Source: Gibbula magus (taxonomy: Eukaryota; Mollusca; Gastropoda; Trochida; Trochidae). From it: a stretch of 64,000 bases of DNA. The position numbers and the translations under genes were made by a program. Positions 34,216 to 47,059 of this stretch are shown one piece after another; positions within the stretch are counted from its first letter, which is position 1; each line of letters begins with the position of its first letter. The stretch lies in contig OW388290.1 of the NCBI GenBank assembly GCA_936450465.1, positions 27,021,457-27,085,456 of the forward strand, written 5' to 3'. The notes under the pieces were generated by a model that did no database searches, was not told the origin of the DNA, and worked only from the letters and a program-made list of their open reading frames with translations.

Positions 34216-34516
34216 ATAAAAGGGCATTATCGTTGAATGTAAAATTGATTCCTAACTGAACTGTTGTTACCACGAACATCAACTTTAAATGTAAATAAAG
34301 AAGGTCAAAATTTACATGATTTAATCTCATTGATATGTTCTTATCATACCTATTCTTAGATATAATGGACAAAAAAATCATTAATTAGCTATAATTCATA
34401 TGATTTTGGAAAAAAACGTTTCTTTATATCTAATTTGACAATACAAATAGTAAGTAACCACATCATTTGTTTAACAAGTGACACCTCCTATTGGCACCGG
34501 GTTGGACAGCATTACA

Positions 34517-34560
34517 TCAATAAATGGTTCGTAAATGGTTCAATAAATGGTTCGCCAAAT
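34517..34560 (+). repeat. Short AATAAATGGTTCG tandem repeat
   Basis: Three imperfect copies of AATAAATGGTTCG/TAAATGGTTC. The surrounding 34.39-34.6 kb stretch replaces about 1.5 kb of A sequence (6.8-8.2 kb) that B lacks. Confidence 0.75.
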
Positions 34561-35329
34561 GAAGAGAGTATAACATGACAAATTAATTTCCTTTCATTTT
34601 ATTTCAACTTCATATAAACTATAATCTCCTCGCACCACCATATACTCTTGGAACAACAGTCCATCAAGAAACTCCATATAACCCACCTTACCTCTTATTT
34701 TTACAACTGTATCCAGCTCAAACATATGAACAATTTGAACGTGAAGACCATGTTTTTGATCCGAAGGACAGCACACAAACACCCATATAGCAATTGAGAC
34801 AAAGTAGTGTGATGTTAACTAATATGTTGAAGTACAGATAAACAAATGCATTTGAAATTGGCGATGTCTGGATGGATATTCACTTATAACTTTGCCCTTT
34901 AACTATACATGTATTATCAACTATATATATTCGCTATACATGATTTATGGAACGTCAATTCAATTCAGTTAACTAAGAAACACATCGCATTTAAGAGCCA
35001 AAATGCCAGGGTATTCATCAAATGTAAATGAACTTAATTACATTAAACTATATATAAACACACAAAGCTCAAAACAAATGTACAAAATATTTTTGCGACA
35101 TTTCACTTTATTTTTATCATAAAAATAAATCATTTGCTAAAAATCAAAGATATTTCGTTTTTTTATTTTAGTATTTCATAATCAATCATTAAATATTATT
35201 TAGATCTGGAAAAACTTTGGGTAAAACTTTCAAGCCCAATACATTGATAATACGTTTTATACAAGAAAAGTAAACACTTATTTATTCAATGCCAGAGGAA
35301 GATATACCGACATGCAAATTAAATTCAGA

Positions 35330-35500
35330 CAAAGGGGCCGAGACGTGGGGTGTTAACCGACCGGTTACATTAAATAAAATACAATACAAACATGTCATTG
35401 GTATCTGCCTCCCATCTTCATGTTGTGGTGTGGGAAGATTAGTTGCATAGGGTTTAGTTGTTTGAGTTCTTCTTCGTCAATGGAGATTAAGAATGATGTA
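35330..35500 (+). other. CE3 conserved element, copy B
   Basis: It begins GGGGCCGAGACGTGGGGTGT, followed by TAACCGACCGGTTACATTAA, and keeps ATACAAACATGTCATTGGTA and TTCTTCGTCAATGGAGATTA. ACCGACCGGT carries a near-palindrome in this copy. Confidence 0.7.
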
Positions 35501-36554
35501 GGCAATGTCAAAATTTGCAACTCCTTTATTCTTAGTCGACGTGTTCAAGAACATCACATGCATGAGAAGGACACATGAAGCTATGACTTACCAGAATACA
35601 GTAGTTGTATATCCATAAAGTAATATTCATGAATGATATCTAAGAAATGATAATGACATATAATGAGCAGGTAAATTAAACGTTTCTCTCTTAAGGTTTT
35701 GCTAGAATCAGCTACTGGGAAGGTTGAATGGATTACTTCCAGACAAAGAAGTTGGAACATTTATCCAAATGATACGTATACCATGTTACGTATACTGGGA
35801 ACAATGTAAAAAGAAATGAAATAAAACACAAGTTACAACGAAAATGGTGAGTGAGTTGTCATGTATACTGAACTGTTTTATTATCCATTTTGTAAAAATA
35901 TATACTCGGTTGATTAGCTGTGTAAAATGCAGGGAAAGAGCAATGTTTGCTAACTGGTTGTCACTGAAACCAGGGACTATCTAATCAGATATATGTATAT
36001 AGAGTCCCCGCTGAAAGAAATGGATAAACACTTTCAACATCATATTGTGACTATCAATTTTCACAAACGGTGCTTATGCGTAAGAGTTATGAATATGTCT
36101 TTTGCATGTAAACTATTTCCCCTCCTAATGCCTGAAGTATTCCATAATTGTATATTAAGCATGTATTTTGCCCGTACTTTGCAGTTAAAATAGCAAATCC
36201 GTCTCTCTAGTATCAAAAGTGAGGCTAGTCTAATATGATGTAACTTTACATGTAGATAATAAAATACTTGAATATCAACTGTTCTCGCTACACAATATAA
36301 ACTGTAAAGCATTTCCTTTCAATATAACTGCGAGCTGGATATAATCGGGAAACATACATGTTAAACTATTTTGATCTTAGTTTCGAAATGGATAAGTATT
36401 TCATTATGACAGACACATCCTAGCCACTTGAAATGTAAAGATATATCAGGCCAAGAACATAGTATTTAATACTTCAGGCTAGAAATATTTATTTGATAAG
36501 TGTTCGTTTACATAATAACCACATTCTCGATATTGGTATTTGAAATACAACTAT

Positions 36555-36665
36555 CAAAGGCTCTGTAGCACTTTTTTGCAAATTATTTTTTCTCAAATTT
36601 GTCATTTATTATTAAAGTTTATTCAATTCATTGATACGTTAGAGGGTAAAACATATAACACTGAG
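36555..36665 (+). mobile_element. Truncated copy of the TTAA MITE family
   Basis: The sequence from CTCTGTAGCACTTTTTTGCA through the TTAGAGGGTAAAACAT motif matches the first third of the 52508 element. The other end is missing. It lies in unit B between blocks shared with A at 10.4 and 10.5 kb. Confidence 0.7.
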
Positions 36666-37189
36666 CGGTTTCCATATAAAACATTTTTCAGAATTGGAAG
36701 AAAATGGTGATGTATAAAGCGACAGTGGTGTGGAACTCTTCAGTGTCAGAGGTAGATTTGTTGGCCTCTTGAGAATTTGAGAGTTCAGTCAGCAAGATTT
36801 TTGACGACTATTCATGGTTTTATACTTAAAACTCTACTCTGAGTGTATAGGTATCGCTATATCAGTCAGATAACTTAATATATGTTCGAGCGGCCATTTT
36901 AATGTGAAGACCTAAACATTTACATCCGTTTTGAACTCTGTATATTGATTGAGAAGTATTAATCAGCCATTGATAACACTTACTTTCCTTTTCGTGAGAT
37001 CACTTTATTTCAGCTACAACTCCTTTAAAGTTTTGAATTATATAACTTCATATTCATATCTGCAAATATCATACTAGCAGAACCATTATAGTTTTAGTAA
37101 TTGTACCCTTGATCCAATTGCTGAACATTTGTCTATGTAAACAACATGTAAATAATAACTTCAGAAATGACCGAGACATCATAAGCAGT

Positions 37190-37500
37190 ATGTCTCATCC
37201 ATGTTTGGCTCTTTATGGCCAGTCATGACGATGTGAGGGAAGCAATGTCATCTTTTATTATGTTTTTGATCTAAGAAAAGATAAATTTAGAAATCAAGAC
37301 ATAAATGAGCAAACATAGGCATGGATTTCCTCCTTCAGGGTTCCCTTCCCATTAAGGTTTTACTGTTAATCGATCAAGCTGTGCTGGAAATGTTCTTGAC
37401 GGCTATAATTTGTTCAGATCAAGTCATTAAAGAACAAGGCAGATCTATTAATGGCTTGGTTACCATTGTGAGAAGTGTTTATTTCTTGTTGTGTTTCGCC
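37190..37500 (+). other. CE5-like element, extra older copy in unit B
   Basis: It keeps GGCTCTTTATGGCCAGTCAT, TTTGATCTAAGAAAAGATAA, CATGGATTTCCTCCTTCAGG, CCCTTCCCATT, TTAATCGATCAAGCTGTGCT, GATCAAGTCATTAAAGAA and ATTAATGGCTTGG. It sits in a 36.77-37.9 kb segment with no counterpart in A, where flanks at 10.55 and 10.57 kb are adjacent. An 80-residue ORF starting at 37321 covers it, but the other two copies do not share the frame. Confidence 0.6.
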
Positions 37501-38659
37501 GAGAAGCAGCATTTATATACATTCATTTTGGAATTGTTTATGTATTTTTCTTGCAACATGTAAAAACAACCTAAATATATCACACAATAAGCAAAACAAT
37601 ATTTGAAACTGTGAAAACAATATTAATAGTTTTGATTAAGATGTCATTACATTATTTAAAGTCATCCAGTTTGGTGGCATATCATTTGATTATAGTTAAA
37701 CAGTGCACACTTCTAAACTTAATTAATGTGTGGTTTTTTTTCAACAGAGATTGTATCCCTTTGCAATGTTTTTGTCCATTACAACATTTCTTTTCAAATG
37801 GAATACAAACACACTGACGAATTTTAGTCAGATTTATTATCACAGAAAACTGTTTTGAGCGATATATTGTGTTAAATTAATTTCACCCGTAGAAGACAGG
37901 GAGGGATGTATCCCTTGAAGTCACTGTGTAATTAACACTTAATAGTTATATCCATTGAATTGATAACATTGGAATTCTCATAATTGTATCCTAAAAATAG
38001 GTTCTCATTTAATACTATTTTCGCTATAATGATAATAACAAAATCAAACAGGTTGATTAGAGATTATTTTCTGCTTAGAGACGCATATTATACGCATTTA
38101 ATCTAGTTTTCCTGTAACGAAGTTTCATAGTAGTACAACATTGTTGTGAAATATTGCGATCAGAAGCTGACAATGCCTGTGGTATAGTTTCTTTAATCAA
38201 AACATTAGTAGGACTAGTTAGGACGATATAGTGTTTGAAGATTGTTAAGATGCACAATAGTGAGCAGCCAACCCAGCTAATCTTCACGCCTTTGTCGTAA
38301 AACGAAAATAGGACTGCAGCAAATGAATATGAATCAATGCAGTCGGTAGATAGATAGTTGATTAACCAAGAGTAATTTGCAAAGGTCACAAGAATCAAAA
38401 ATGACCTTTTGAAATTTAATTTTGTTTTACAAATGTATGTACAAGTCAAACTTTGATTTCAGAAGGTTATTTTTCTTAGCAATGTACTCTTTGGAGACAG
38501 TTACTATCAGTTGATTTTCATTACCTAATACCGTTGATTTTCTTATTACAATGTGATCGATATGTGAATCGATGTGTGAATCAATTACAAACCATTAGTT
38601 TCTCAATCATATTAAAATAGTATACCATTAAAATAACCCCTCTTTTATTGGTATTTACA

Positions 38660-38825
38660 TAACCATAGTAGTAAATGTAATTCAAAATGCCAGTTTACTA
38701 TAAGGCACCAATTTGTGCAGTTACACAGCTGAAAAGATAGACATGTACTAGACTCTGGTTTATATCTCCTGTCAGAGTGTCTGGCTGCCACCATCACTTG
38801 TCTTAAATATTCTGGTAACGTTTTG
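38660..38825 (+). other. CE4 conserved element, copy B
   Basis: Paralogue of 11330-11495 with the same motif order. The neighbouring stretch at 38075-38450 (A 10720-11120) is also alignable, but its minus-strand ORF is open only in B. Confidence 0.65.
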
Positions 38826-40359
38826 AATTCGAAGACATTTCTGACGGAAAGAGTTTGGGATTAACATTAAGGCTGCATGTTCATGTTTTGATCACGATTA
38901 TATTTTCTGCCTGAACAAATCATTAGATTAGTTTATAATGTTTCTTTGTCCTCTACAAACTTTGAATACACGACCACATGATTGATTTACTACAGTTTCA
39001 GAAATGACAACTCTTATCACATTATGCTTTGTGCTGTAAATACTTTGTTTATAGCAGTGTATATGTAGAGTATTTATGCAATTGGTTTCTCTAGAATGCA
39101 GGTAATGCTTAGATAACTAATGTATTGAGAGTTAATGAGTTTATACTTGGTTCAAATCATCGAATAATTATTTATCTATTTATTTTTGTGAACATCCAAC
39201 TTAATTATATCAAGCGTTTCTCAGAAGAATTTGATACTAAATCTAGGACAATAAGTTTTCCAAAGGCAAAGTAGCTGTTGACTTCAATATCATGTTTGGA
39301 AATGTCAACACAAAACATGATTACTTGATACATTTGAAGTGCTTAAAAGACAAATAAAAACGTTAAAATTGCATTCACTTGAAATATCAAATCATCATAA
39401 TTTTATATATGCAAAAACACAGTACTGGAATCCTCTTGAGAATTTGTTCCAGACGTTAAGGTAGATCCAACAAGTAAGAAATGTCCTTGTTCAGTTTGTT
39501 GACTGTTTAACGTTTATGTAAAGATATAGAGCCAGCACATATCTGTAAACTTGCAACTAATCCGCATTGATGTGAACATAAGACCACCTTTTCCATGTTC
39601 TCTTGGACTCGATGAAATATTGATTTTATGATTATAACTATAACAGACGTGCATTGGAGTTCATCTAAAAGTGGAACTGACGGGATGCCAAACTTTGTTC
39701 CTTTCAAATAGATTAATGGTCAATTTTCCCAGACAGACAATGCGTCTGCAGATGTTGGTTATACCTAATAAATACCGACTGCAATTCACCATTTCACTAA
39801 CCACACCATAACTATAGTATGTAAACCATGGTCACAATTGCAAATCATGCTTCACAGTAGTACAATTTGTATAACCAGCTTCTCTCTAGAAATTCTGTAA
39901 GTTTCTCCATCTGTTCGAAATGTGGGAAGTGGGATGAAATAAATGGTAATGAGGCGAAACAGATAACTGTTATAATGTCACATCATAGATATTCATTTAC
40001 ATTTATTCACTTATAATTGTAAATATTGTAGCATGTATCATTCATTTGTGCCTTAAAAGTCTTAAACCTTTTCTAAGCAGACGATTTTCATATTCCAACA
40101 TATTTCTCAATTGCTGTCACACACATCCTTTTTTTTATATTTTGCCCTTTATCGTGGATATGAAATATGATTTTAACGGTTTTGTGATGAACTTGAAATA
40201 AAAATACATAGACATGCAACTTCAGGAAGAATCTATTTATCAATACTTTTTCAAAACACACGTTCAAATATTATATAACATTATATTGACTAATTTTTCT
40301 TTAAAAATAAGAATTGATCGCCATTGATTTTATAACATATGTACACGATAAACTGCAGT

Positions 40360-40680
40360 GATGGCTGATATATCGAATAGAAGCATATGCATCATAGGTA
40401 CTTGCCTCTTCATGGCCCGCGGCCGCTAAGATGATAATACCAATTATTTTTTTACAATGTGTTTGATCTAAGATAAGAAAATGCGTTGTACATCACGATA
40501 TAAATGGATACACATTTTCATCCTTCTGGCTTCCTATCCTATTTACTGCATATCAATAAAGCACTGCTAAAAATGTTCTTTCTCAGATCAAGCCATTAAA
40601 GAAGAGAAGATGTATTTATGGGAAACTAAACGTTGCGAATGGTTTCACTGGCTGTTTGTTATTGTGTGTGTGTATTAGTA
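40360..40680 (+). other. CE5 conserved element, copy B
   Basis: Closest to copy A: GTGATGGCTGATATATCGAA, the TACTTGCCTCTTCATGGCCC string, TGTGTTTGATCTAAGATAAG, TTCATCCTTCTGGCTTCCTA, CAGATCAAGCCATTAAAGAA and GAATGGTTTCACTGGCTGTT. It contains CGCGGCCGC, an uncommon GC-rich island in this A+T-rich sequence. Confidence 0.65.
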
Positions 40681-40724
40681 TTTGTACATTTGAGAAGTGC
40701 CATTGGAATAGTTAAAGGTGAAAT

Positions 40725-41010
40725 TATCTAGCCGAAGAATTTCTTTAACAGTCAGCTGGCATATACAAAACATTTGTTTCACTCTTCTTACAGCTTTTTG
40801 AATACAAACCAGTTAAAAAACATGAACGATGGGGGGCTGTCGTATATAACACATTATTCATGATTTTGATCGTTATTTGCTGAAGGAGAAATGCAATTTG
40901 GTGATCCGTTGGTATTTAAACGAAGATGTAAATAAAACGTTATAAAACATTATTGCAGGTGTGCACAGATTCGAAATGATCAAATATAATATCAACAGAG
41001 ATAGAGAGAA
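40725..41010 (+). other. CE6 conserved element, copy B
   Basis: Shares TTCTTTAACAGTCAGCTGGC, an AATACAAACCAG string, GGGGCTGTCGTATATAACAC, TTATTCATGATTTTGATCGT, TTTGGTGATCCGTTGGTATT and GGTGTGCACAGATTCGAAAT with the two A copies. Confidence 0.7.
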
Positions 41011-41439
41011 TTATAAAAATGAATTTGGTTTTACCTTGACCCCTTTTCAAAATGCTTCCTTTAAAGATAGTGCCGGATTTAATTACTAAAATAAATAATC
41101 CATCATTCCACCCACCACTTACATGTACAAACAAATTTGAAAAAAAGTGCCAAAGTGAAAGCTTAAATTCAAAAGTGTGAAGAAAACTGTATTTGTGAAA
41201 ATTTAAACTAGATAAAATGAGGACCTACACATATTGCAAAGATGCTTATATGCGCCGGGAATTTGTCGATTGATGGTTCACTGGAATTCATTCATTAAAA
41301 AGGATTCTAATTTGACAAATACTTGGCTTTGAATTTTGTAAATTGCCCGATGAATTCTTATGTACAGCTGGTCTGTAAACACCGCCAAATCATTCATTAA
41401 AGAGTAGTGTGCAACGACACTCAAAGATGTGCGGCCATC

Positions 41440-41790
41440 TTGTAATATTGGTGACACTAGCACTATGTAAATGCCTAAGAATACTGTGTCGGATGTAGAC
41501 AAACATAATTGCAAAAATACGAAACATTGCATGAATGAAAAGTAAATTGGAGAACAATAAGAATAATATGGTGAGCATTGCAACGATCAATGGACGAATT
41601 TATTAGACAGTCATTCACTTTTATAAACGTCTTCCTTTTCTTTGTCATTTCACTGTGGCACTATCACAGACAAGAAGTGCTTTCATTCCAACTAATGTGA
41701 TTAGGTGATACATGGGAAAAGGGATCAAAGGAAATTACAGGAAAAAGATATTGTTCACTTTTACAATTAAAACAAATGACTAGAATTTTT
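41440..41790 (+). other. CE7 conserved element, copy B
   Basis: Shares AGCACTATGTAAATGCCTAA, GAATACTGTGTCGGATGTAG, AATATGGTGAGCATTGCAAC (as in A1), CACTGTGGCACTATCACAGA and AACTAATGTGATTAGGTGAT. Two overlapping minus-strand ORFs (41278-41583, 41390-41590) are not conserved in the A copies. Confidence 0.7.
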
Positions 41791-42699
41791 CTGTTTTTCA
41801 TCATTTGTCAAATAAATCAAAATACATGCTAGCACTTTAAGGAAAATTCAAGTTGTAACTGACCTTAAACTCACTAACACTATCAAGATACCATTTAAAA
41901 CATAAATGACTCTCAATGAACGACAGTAAGTAATCAAAATATACTAGAACTAATTTATACATGAGTGACAATGTGTATGAACAATTAAACATATTCATTA
42001 TTGTACTTTTAAATAGAAAAGACAAACAAAAGAATCAATATATATTAAAGTTACGTTTCACGTTTGAAATGTGACGTGTTTAATGCATAACATATATAGG
42101 GGGTTAATGCATGCACTTAGCTATCACTAATGTTCAATGTAGTCGTTACACTCAAAATATATTTACAAAACTCACTATGAATTTGAAATTTCAAGGTCGC
42201 ACTAACAAGCTCGATAAAAATTTCATGATGAAGAAATGTGTTGTTATTACTTATAAATGTTTAGCTCACCAAAATATGATAGATTGATTAAGTAATATAT
42301 GTATATTTTAGTGTGCGATGTACCGTGACTACGTTTTGTTTGAAAGCCACTCATTTTCCAAAGAGCCTTATTCTTAACCATTTCAGGAAACGTCACTCAT
42401 CAACCAGTATGATTCCAAACCATTTTATGACATGGGTTTTCGCAACTTCGCCCTCATCATGTTATATATTGTACATATCTACACATACAGGGGAACTAGT
42501 AATCTTTTCCCTAATTGATGTGTTATCATAAACTTACCGTTTCACAATTATAATATCAAGTTATTGATAAGAACCGTTGTCTGTCCTTGGTCAATAGCCG
42601 CATAGCTTACAATATGTAAAGAAAAACCCATTTTTAGACCTTATGGCACTGAAATACAGTCATGTTTTTAAATGGGACGTCATTAGACTGTGTAGACAA

Positions 42700-42945
42700 C
42701 CTCTCCTATGGTGTGTTTCTTTGTCCTCCAATCTCAACGACTAATCCAATCCATTGTTGTCTCTCAGCATGTGCTGTGCTGGCGATAAGGCGGTAAACTA
42801 TCATTGACGAGACGGATTTCAAAATGGCCAATACTTTACTCAAATTAAGCCATCGCAAAGACCGACTTTGAAGATTTATAGCTTCAGGAGCATTGCAATT
42901 ACGTTGAAAGCAGTTGAACCGAGAAACATGAAGCACCTCTCTGCC
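42700..42945 (+). other. CE1-like element, older paralogue in unit B
   Basis: It matches 15235-15490 closely, including GATAAGGCGG-TAAACTATCATTGACGAGAC and GATTTATAGCTTCAGGAGCA followed by GTTGAAAGCAGTTGAA. A 76-residue minus-strand ORF covers it but reads in a different frame from the ORF over the CE1 copy B, so it is a shadow. Confidence 0.6.
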
Positions 42946-43130
42946 ACTCTCTACAGCTAGAAGTGTTTAAGAGTAATACTTTTTATATTACTGTAAACAA
43001 TATAATCAATGCCCTTCTAATAATGCAAATAGTTACTGTGAACGCTGACGACCGGATCAACTACATAGCTAAGACGTGTGTGAATGGACATTTAATGGAA
43101 TCGTTTAACAATGTAAAGATACAGCTGCTA

Positions 43131-43272
43131 TGTATGTTTGTTTGTATGTATGTTTGTTTGTTTGTTAGTATGTATGTATGTATGTATGTATGTATGTATG
43201 TATGTATGTATGTATGTATGTATGTATGTATGTGTGTGTGTGTATGTATGTATGTGTATGTATGTATGCATC
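43131..43272. repeat. (TATG)n microsatellite, unit B
   Basis: TATG repeats interrupted by TTTG units at the left and TGTG units at the right. The ORFs at 42963-43331 and 43138-43371 are largely microsatellite translation. Confidence 0.97.
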
Positions 43273-44509
43273 ATTGTAAACTTTCCAGGAGAATGTTGGT
43301 TTTTCAGAACATTTTTACCTCCAACTTGTAATCAATTCAAGTGCACAAAAGTCGCGTCTTGTGAGTTGTAATTGGCTCGACCTGACAGCTGAGTAATCCT
43401 TGTAGACCTAAATCACCCGTGTCTGGAAATATTGCCACTAAGCTATTTTCATCCACAGGGGTGTTAATGACACACAGCTGAATTACACCCCTCTTATTCC
43501 GAACTTCTTCTTTACAGTTATCATTCTTTTATTAGAGCAAATATGTGGTCAATCATGTTGCAATGGTTATGTTACCTATTTTCAATGTTCTTGGTTAAGT
43601 TCACATGTATGTAATAACTATTGATCACATTGTAATGTATCGAATGTTTTATATACAGACTGACTGGCGTTGTTATCGAGTTATCAATACTATAGTAACA
43701 TATTTTATGGATATATTACAACAGACAATAGGAACCACAACGTACATCTAAATATATTGATTTGCATATGATAAAAAGTGATACAATTGCCTATATCTGT
43801 TAACATACATGCATATATCACAAATCAGATTGTGGACCGATATTCATATTGCACCCCTTTTCTGTAAATACTTCTCAACGATGCATTATCAACATCAATT
43901 GTTATACTAAAATACCTCATGTTAATGTTTATAATGGAACATATGACCTCAATCTATAGTTAGTGACACTTACCCTAGAATAGGGGAACAATACCTTTAG
44001 AATATATGCTCAAACAAATGCATCATGTTTGCAGAATAATTGAAAATCAAACCTAATTAAAAAAATGCATTAATAAAGCCGCATGTAAGTGATGGTTACC
44101 ACCTTTTTTTATCCTGCGTCGATGACTGTGAAATTGGACCAAAGAAGATCTTGACAATTCGCATTCAATATCTGCCTAAAAATAGCTGACAAAATTAAAA
44201 AATAATATTGTCTCAATTACATTCTACTTGACCGAAACTTGAAATACAATAAGAATCAAATTATCTAGTAGTTATGAACTATTTCTTACACTATACCTCA
44301 ATTTGGAAATTGGAACAGATTTAAAAAAAATTGATATTCTGCAACTGAAATTGTGTTGAATTATGCAATCACTATTTTGTGCAAATTAATGAAATGTTCT
44401 TTCATTATGAGATTTCTCAAATGTGATAATAGAAGACAATCTTTAGTAATATGGATAACAACTTCTTTGTTTGTTTTTCATGACGTTTCTGGGCTACTCC
44501 CTGCTCCAA

Positions 44510-44690
44510 GAGTAATGTGATTAAGTAATAAGTAACAATTGTAATGAGGTAATATAATGTACATACTGGATGAAGTTATGTAACTAATATTGTTTAAAAT
44601 AATGTAACACCAAATTTTAAAAGTAATGGAACAAATAGTATAACAACTAATGTAAAAAGTTATGTAACAATATTGTAACAAATAAAGTAT
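44510..44690 (+). repeat. Degenerate TAATGTAACAAA repeat, unit B
   Basis: Counterpart of 27440-27620, followed in both units by the GTATG-TCTACG-AGT and GATAATTGAT landmarks. A 67-residue minus-strand ORF is a repeat artefact. Confidence 0.8.
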
Positions 44691-45059
44691 GTTGGCGACT
44701 GGTATGGTCTACGCAGTAAGTATTACATATACGCGCATGTTTGATAATTGATTGTTCATTAATAAATGTCTAGAAGAGGCACTATAACAAATAATGTGAC
44801 AATTTGTATACGGAAAGTATTGCAGATCAATATCTCTTAATTTAAAATGGACTAACAATATGCTGTCATATTTGCTTTTTTCAGTAGGTGCAGAAACGAT
44901 ATCAGATTAAGTTGCTTAGCCAAGAGAAACCTATGTAGCAAATATATTCCCGAAAGGGATAACCTAATCTTGAGACGACATTCCCTCACACTAAGACCTC
45001 CACAATAAGTATGCACAGACATATGTTACACTTAACAAACTAGTCTGAATACTTCATTC

Positions 45060-45500
45060 CTTTTTTCACGTTATATATCTGAACGTGTTTTCAGGATGAC
45101 ATATTAACTTATTCACCAGCATATTCATATTGTAGAGAAACGTATTAGAATGAGTGATTGTATGCTGTATGATTATATGTTTTTATTTGTTTTATTATAT
45201 ATTAGTAAAGAAATTTATATTATTTCCCCACTAAAATAAGTTTGGATGGGAAGAAATGATTTGAGTAACCTCTGTCAGGATCATATTTCTTCAATGAAAA
45301 GGGAATGGCAGCAATATCTAAGAAATCAGTCATTAATGAGAAACACCATCTAATGCAGAAACAAACACTTGCTCAGTTGGTTATCGGCCTGTGCATGTTT
45401 TTTTTATTATTAAGATTGACTACCTACACATGAAGTAATTGGTAATATTACACAATTATATACTTAAAATAAGTATCTCTTATAAATCTCTTTATATATA
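45060..45500. other. Unit B/C junction stretch, nothing recognised
   Basis: A+T-rich sequence with no repeat, ORF or match elsewhere in the window. It separates the end block of B from block 1 of C. The A/B junction (28.0-28.67 kb) does not resemble it beyond base composition. Confidence 0.5.
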
Positions 45501-45944
45501 TCACTTTAACAAGTTATGATTTAGTGCAAGTAAGAATATGTATGACGATCTTTTCACATTGTATATAATGTGTTGTGCAATTGTTTTAAACAACTTGAGT
45601 GAGTTTGGGTATTATAAAAACAAACTTCGTTTTCAATTATGACCAATCACTTTAGTTTTATAGTTCAACTGTTTGTATTAGATATAGAGAAGAGCTAACA
45701 TTGAAGATGAAAATAGCTACTGTGTACACATCGTTTAAATCTGTTTAAATATATGGATATGTCACAAGTTGGAAAAATACAATGTGTGCTTTGTTGGTCA
45801 GGATGTTATTACTCTTTTGAAATACAATCTAGAAAACGAAAGCTATAATTACAACCTATTTTATTTCAATAAATGCAATATCTCCTTTGTTGAAATGAAT
45901 CCTGTAAGGAAATGTGGCATACTCATATGGTTTGATCACATGCT

Positions 45945-46330
45945 TGAATTTACGTAATCATTGCATACTTTTTCTGTCTTGAGTGCTTGTTTGAAATATT
46001 ACCAGACAGATTTCAATCAATATCTCCCTTTGACTCATCTTTAGGAAGCTGTTATACATGTATATGCAAAACATTTTTCAGAATATTATTTTCTCAATAA
46101 TACCCATAGTTCAATTTGTTTTATCTGTGCTGATTGGTAACTGATTCAAATATGCTTAAACCGATTATATTGAGCAATTACTGTCAACATGACAATTAAG
46201 TTAAGCATCGACTTAAGGCCAAGCAAATAGAAGAATTCTTATCATGTAAGAGTAATTCACAACTAATTTGGGAAAATTGTTTCAAACTTTGAAATGTTAG
46301 GTAATTCTTGAATCTATATTTGGGTAAATG
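45945..46330 (+). repeat. Block 1 core, conserved non-coding island (copy C)
   Basis: This is the paralogue of 850-1230 and 29185-29580, following the same upstream string (TGATC.CATGCTTGAATTTA). No ORF of comparable length survives here, which argues against coding function in the other copies. Confidence 0.6.
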
Positions 46331-47059
46331 GCACTGAAGCCTTCCAGACATCCATTTTCGTCTTATTCCTTGGTGGTTCAAAGAACCCTAACATCTATGC
46401 AAGTGTATATTTTGTGCAATTGTCCAATATACAGTTCAATAGCGGTTTCATATATGGTACTTAAACAATTACATTTCACTGTTAGACACAAAAAAGCAAT
46501 ATTTTTGCAAACAAGATAAATCATATGACGACGTGTTATTGAGTTTTAGAGATATTTGAGTGGTATTTGTCCAGTCATTGTTGCATGGTTACTTGTCAGA
46601 AATATGCACTGTATTCTCATTGTTTACAAAGAAAATATAACAATATGGACCTGTTAAAATGACAAAAACTACAATGATATAAATAGGAATATTCCCACAA
46701 TAGTCTAAATGAAATATATACACATAATTTTAAAATAAGCAGAGTACTCGTGTTAATTAGTAACAAGTGTTTTCCAGTTTAAATATTGATCGAGTCCTGT
46801 GAAAAGCATTGGGGTCGTCTCTCACGCTGTAAAAATGAATAAGAGATTAAGGCTCACTTATTTACCCCACTCACTCATTTATTTAGTCTCAGAAAATAAG
46901 AACATGAAGAATCTCTGATACACTTCAGAAAGGACAATTCTTGAGACATTGCACTGAAGTCATAATTTGAAAAAAACCATCACATAATTTAGTGATAGGT
47001 ATCATAATTGAAAAGTGCATACTGTTGCAAGAAGCTAACAGCTTTAATTGGAGAGTAAG

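Larger units (their letters stand above)
28674..45500. repeat. Unit B of the giant tandem array
   Basis: Unit B is collinear with unit A and the most compact complete copy. Landmarks in order: block 1 (28.67-29.66 kb), CE1 (30.63-30.95), a minisatellite (31.63-31.90), CE2 (32.68-32.94), CE3 (35.33-35.50), CE4 (38.66-38.83), CE5 (40.36-40.68), CE6 (40.72-41.01), CE7 (41.44-41.79), the diverged CE1-like element (42.70-42.95), a TATG microsatellite (43.13-43.27) and the end block (43.5-45.06). The last 400 bp (about 45.06-45.5 kb) match nothing I can see elsewhere in the window. B carries its own insertion at 33.2-34.06 kb and an extra segment at 36.77-37.9 kb. The long minus-strand ORF here at 38075-38449 is not kept in unit A, so I do not call it coding. 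Confidence 0.85.

Noticed and set aside
38075..38449. 124-residue minus-strand ORF with hydrophobic stretches, first suspected to be a membrane protein
   Set aside because: The paralogous A stretch (10.72-11.12 kb) aligns at DNA level but has no such open frame, and I see no domain.
42963..43371. 122- and 77-residue plus-strand ORFs
   Set aside because: Mostly TATG microsatellite. The non-repeat 5' part has no conserved frame in unit A.
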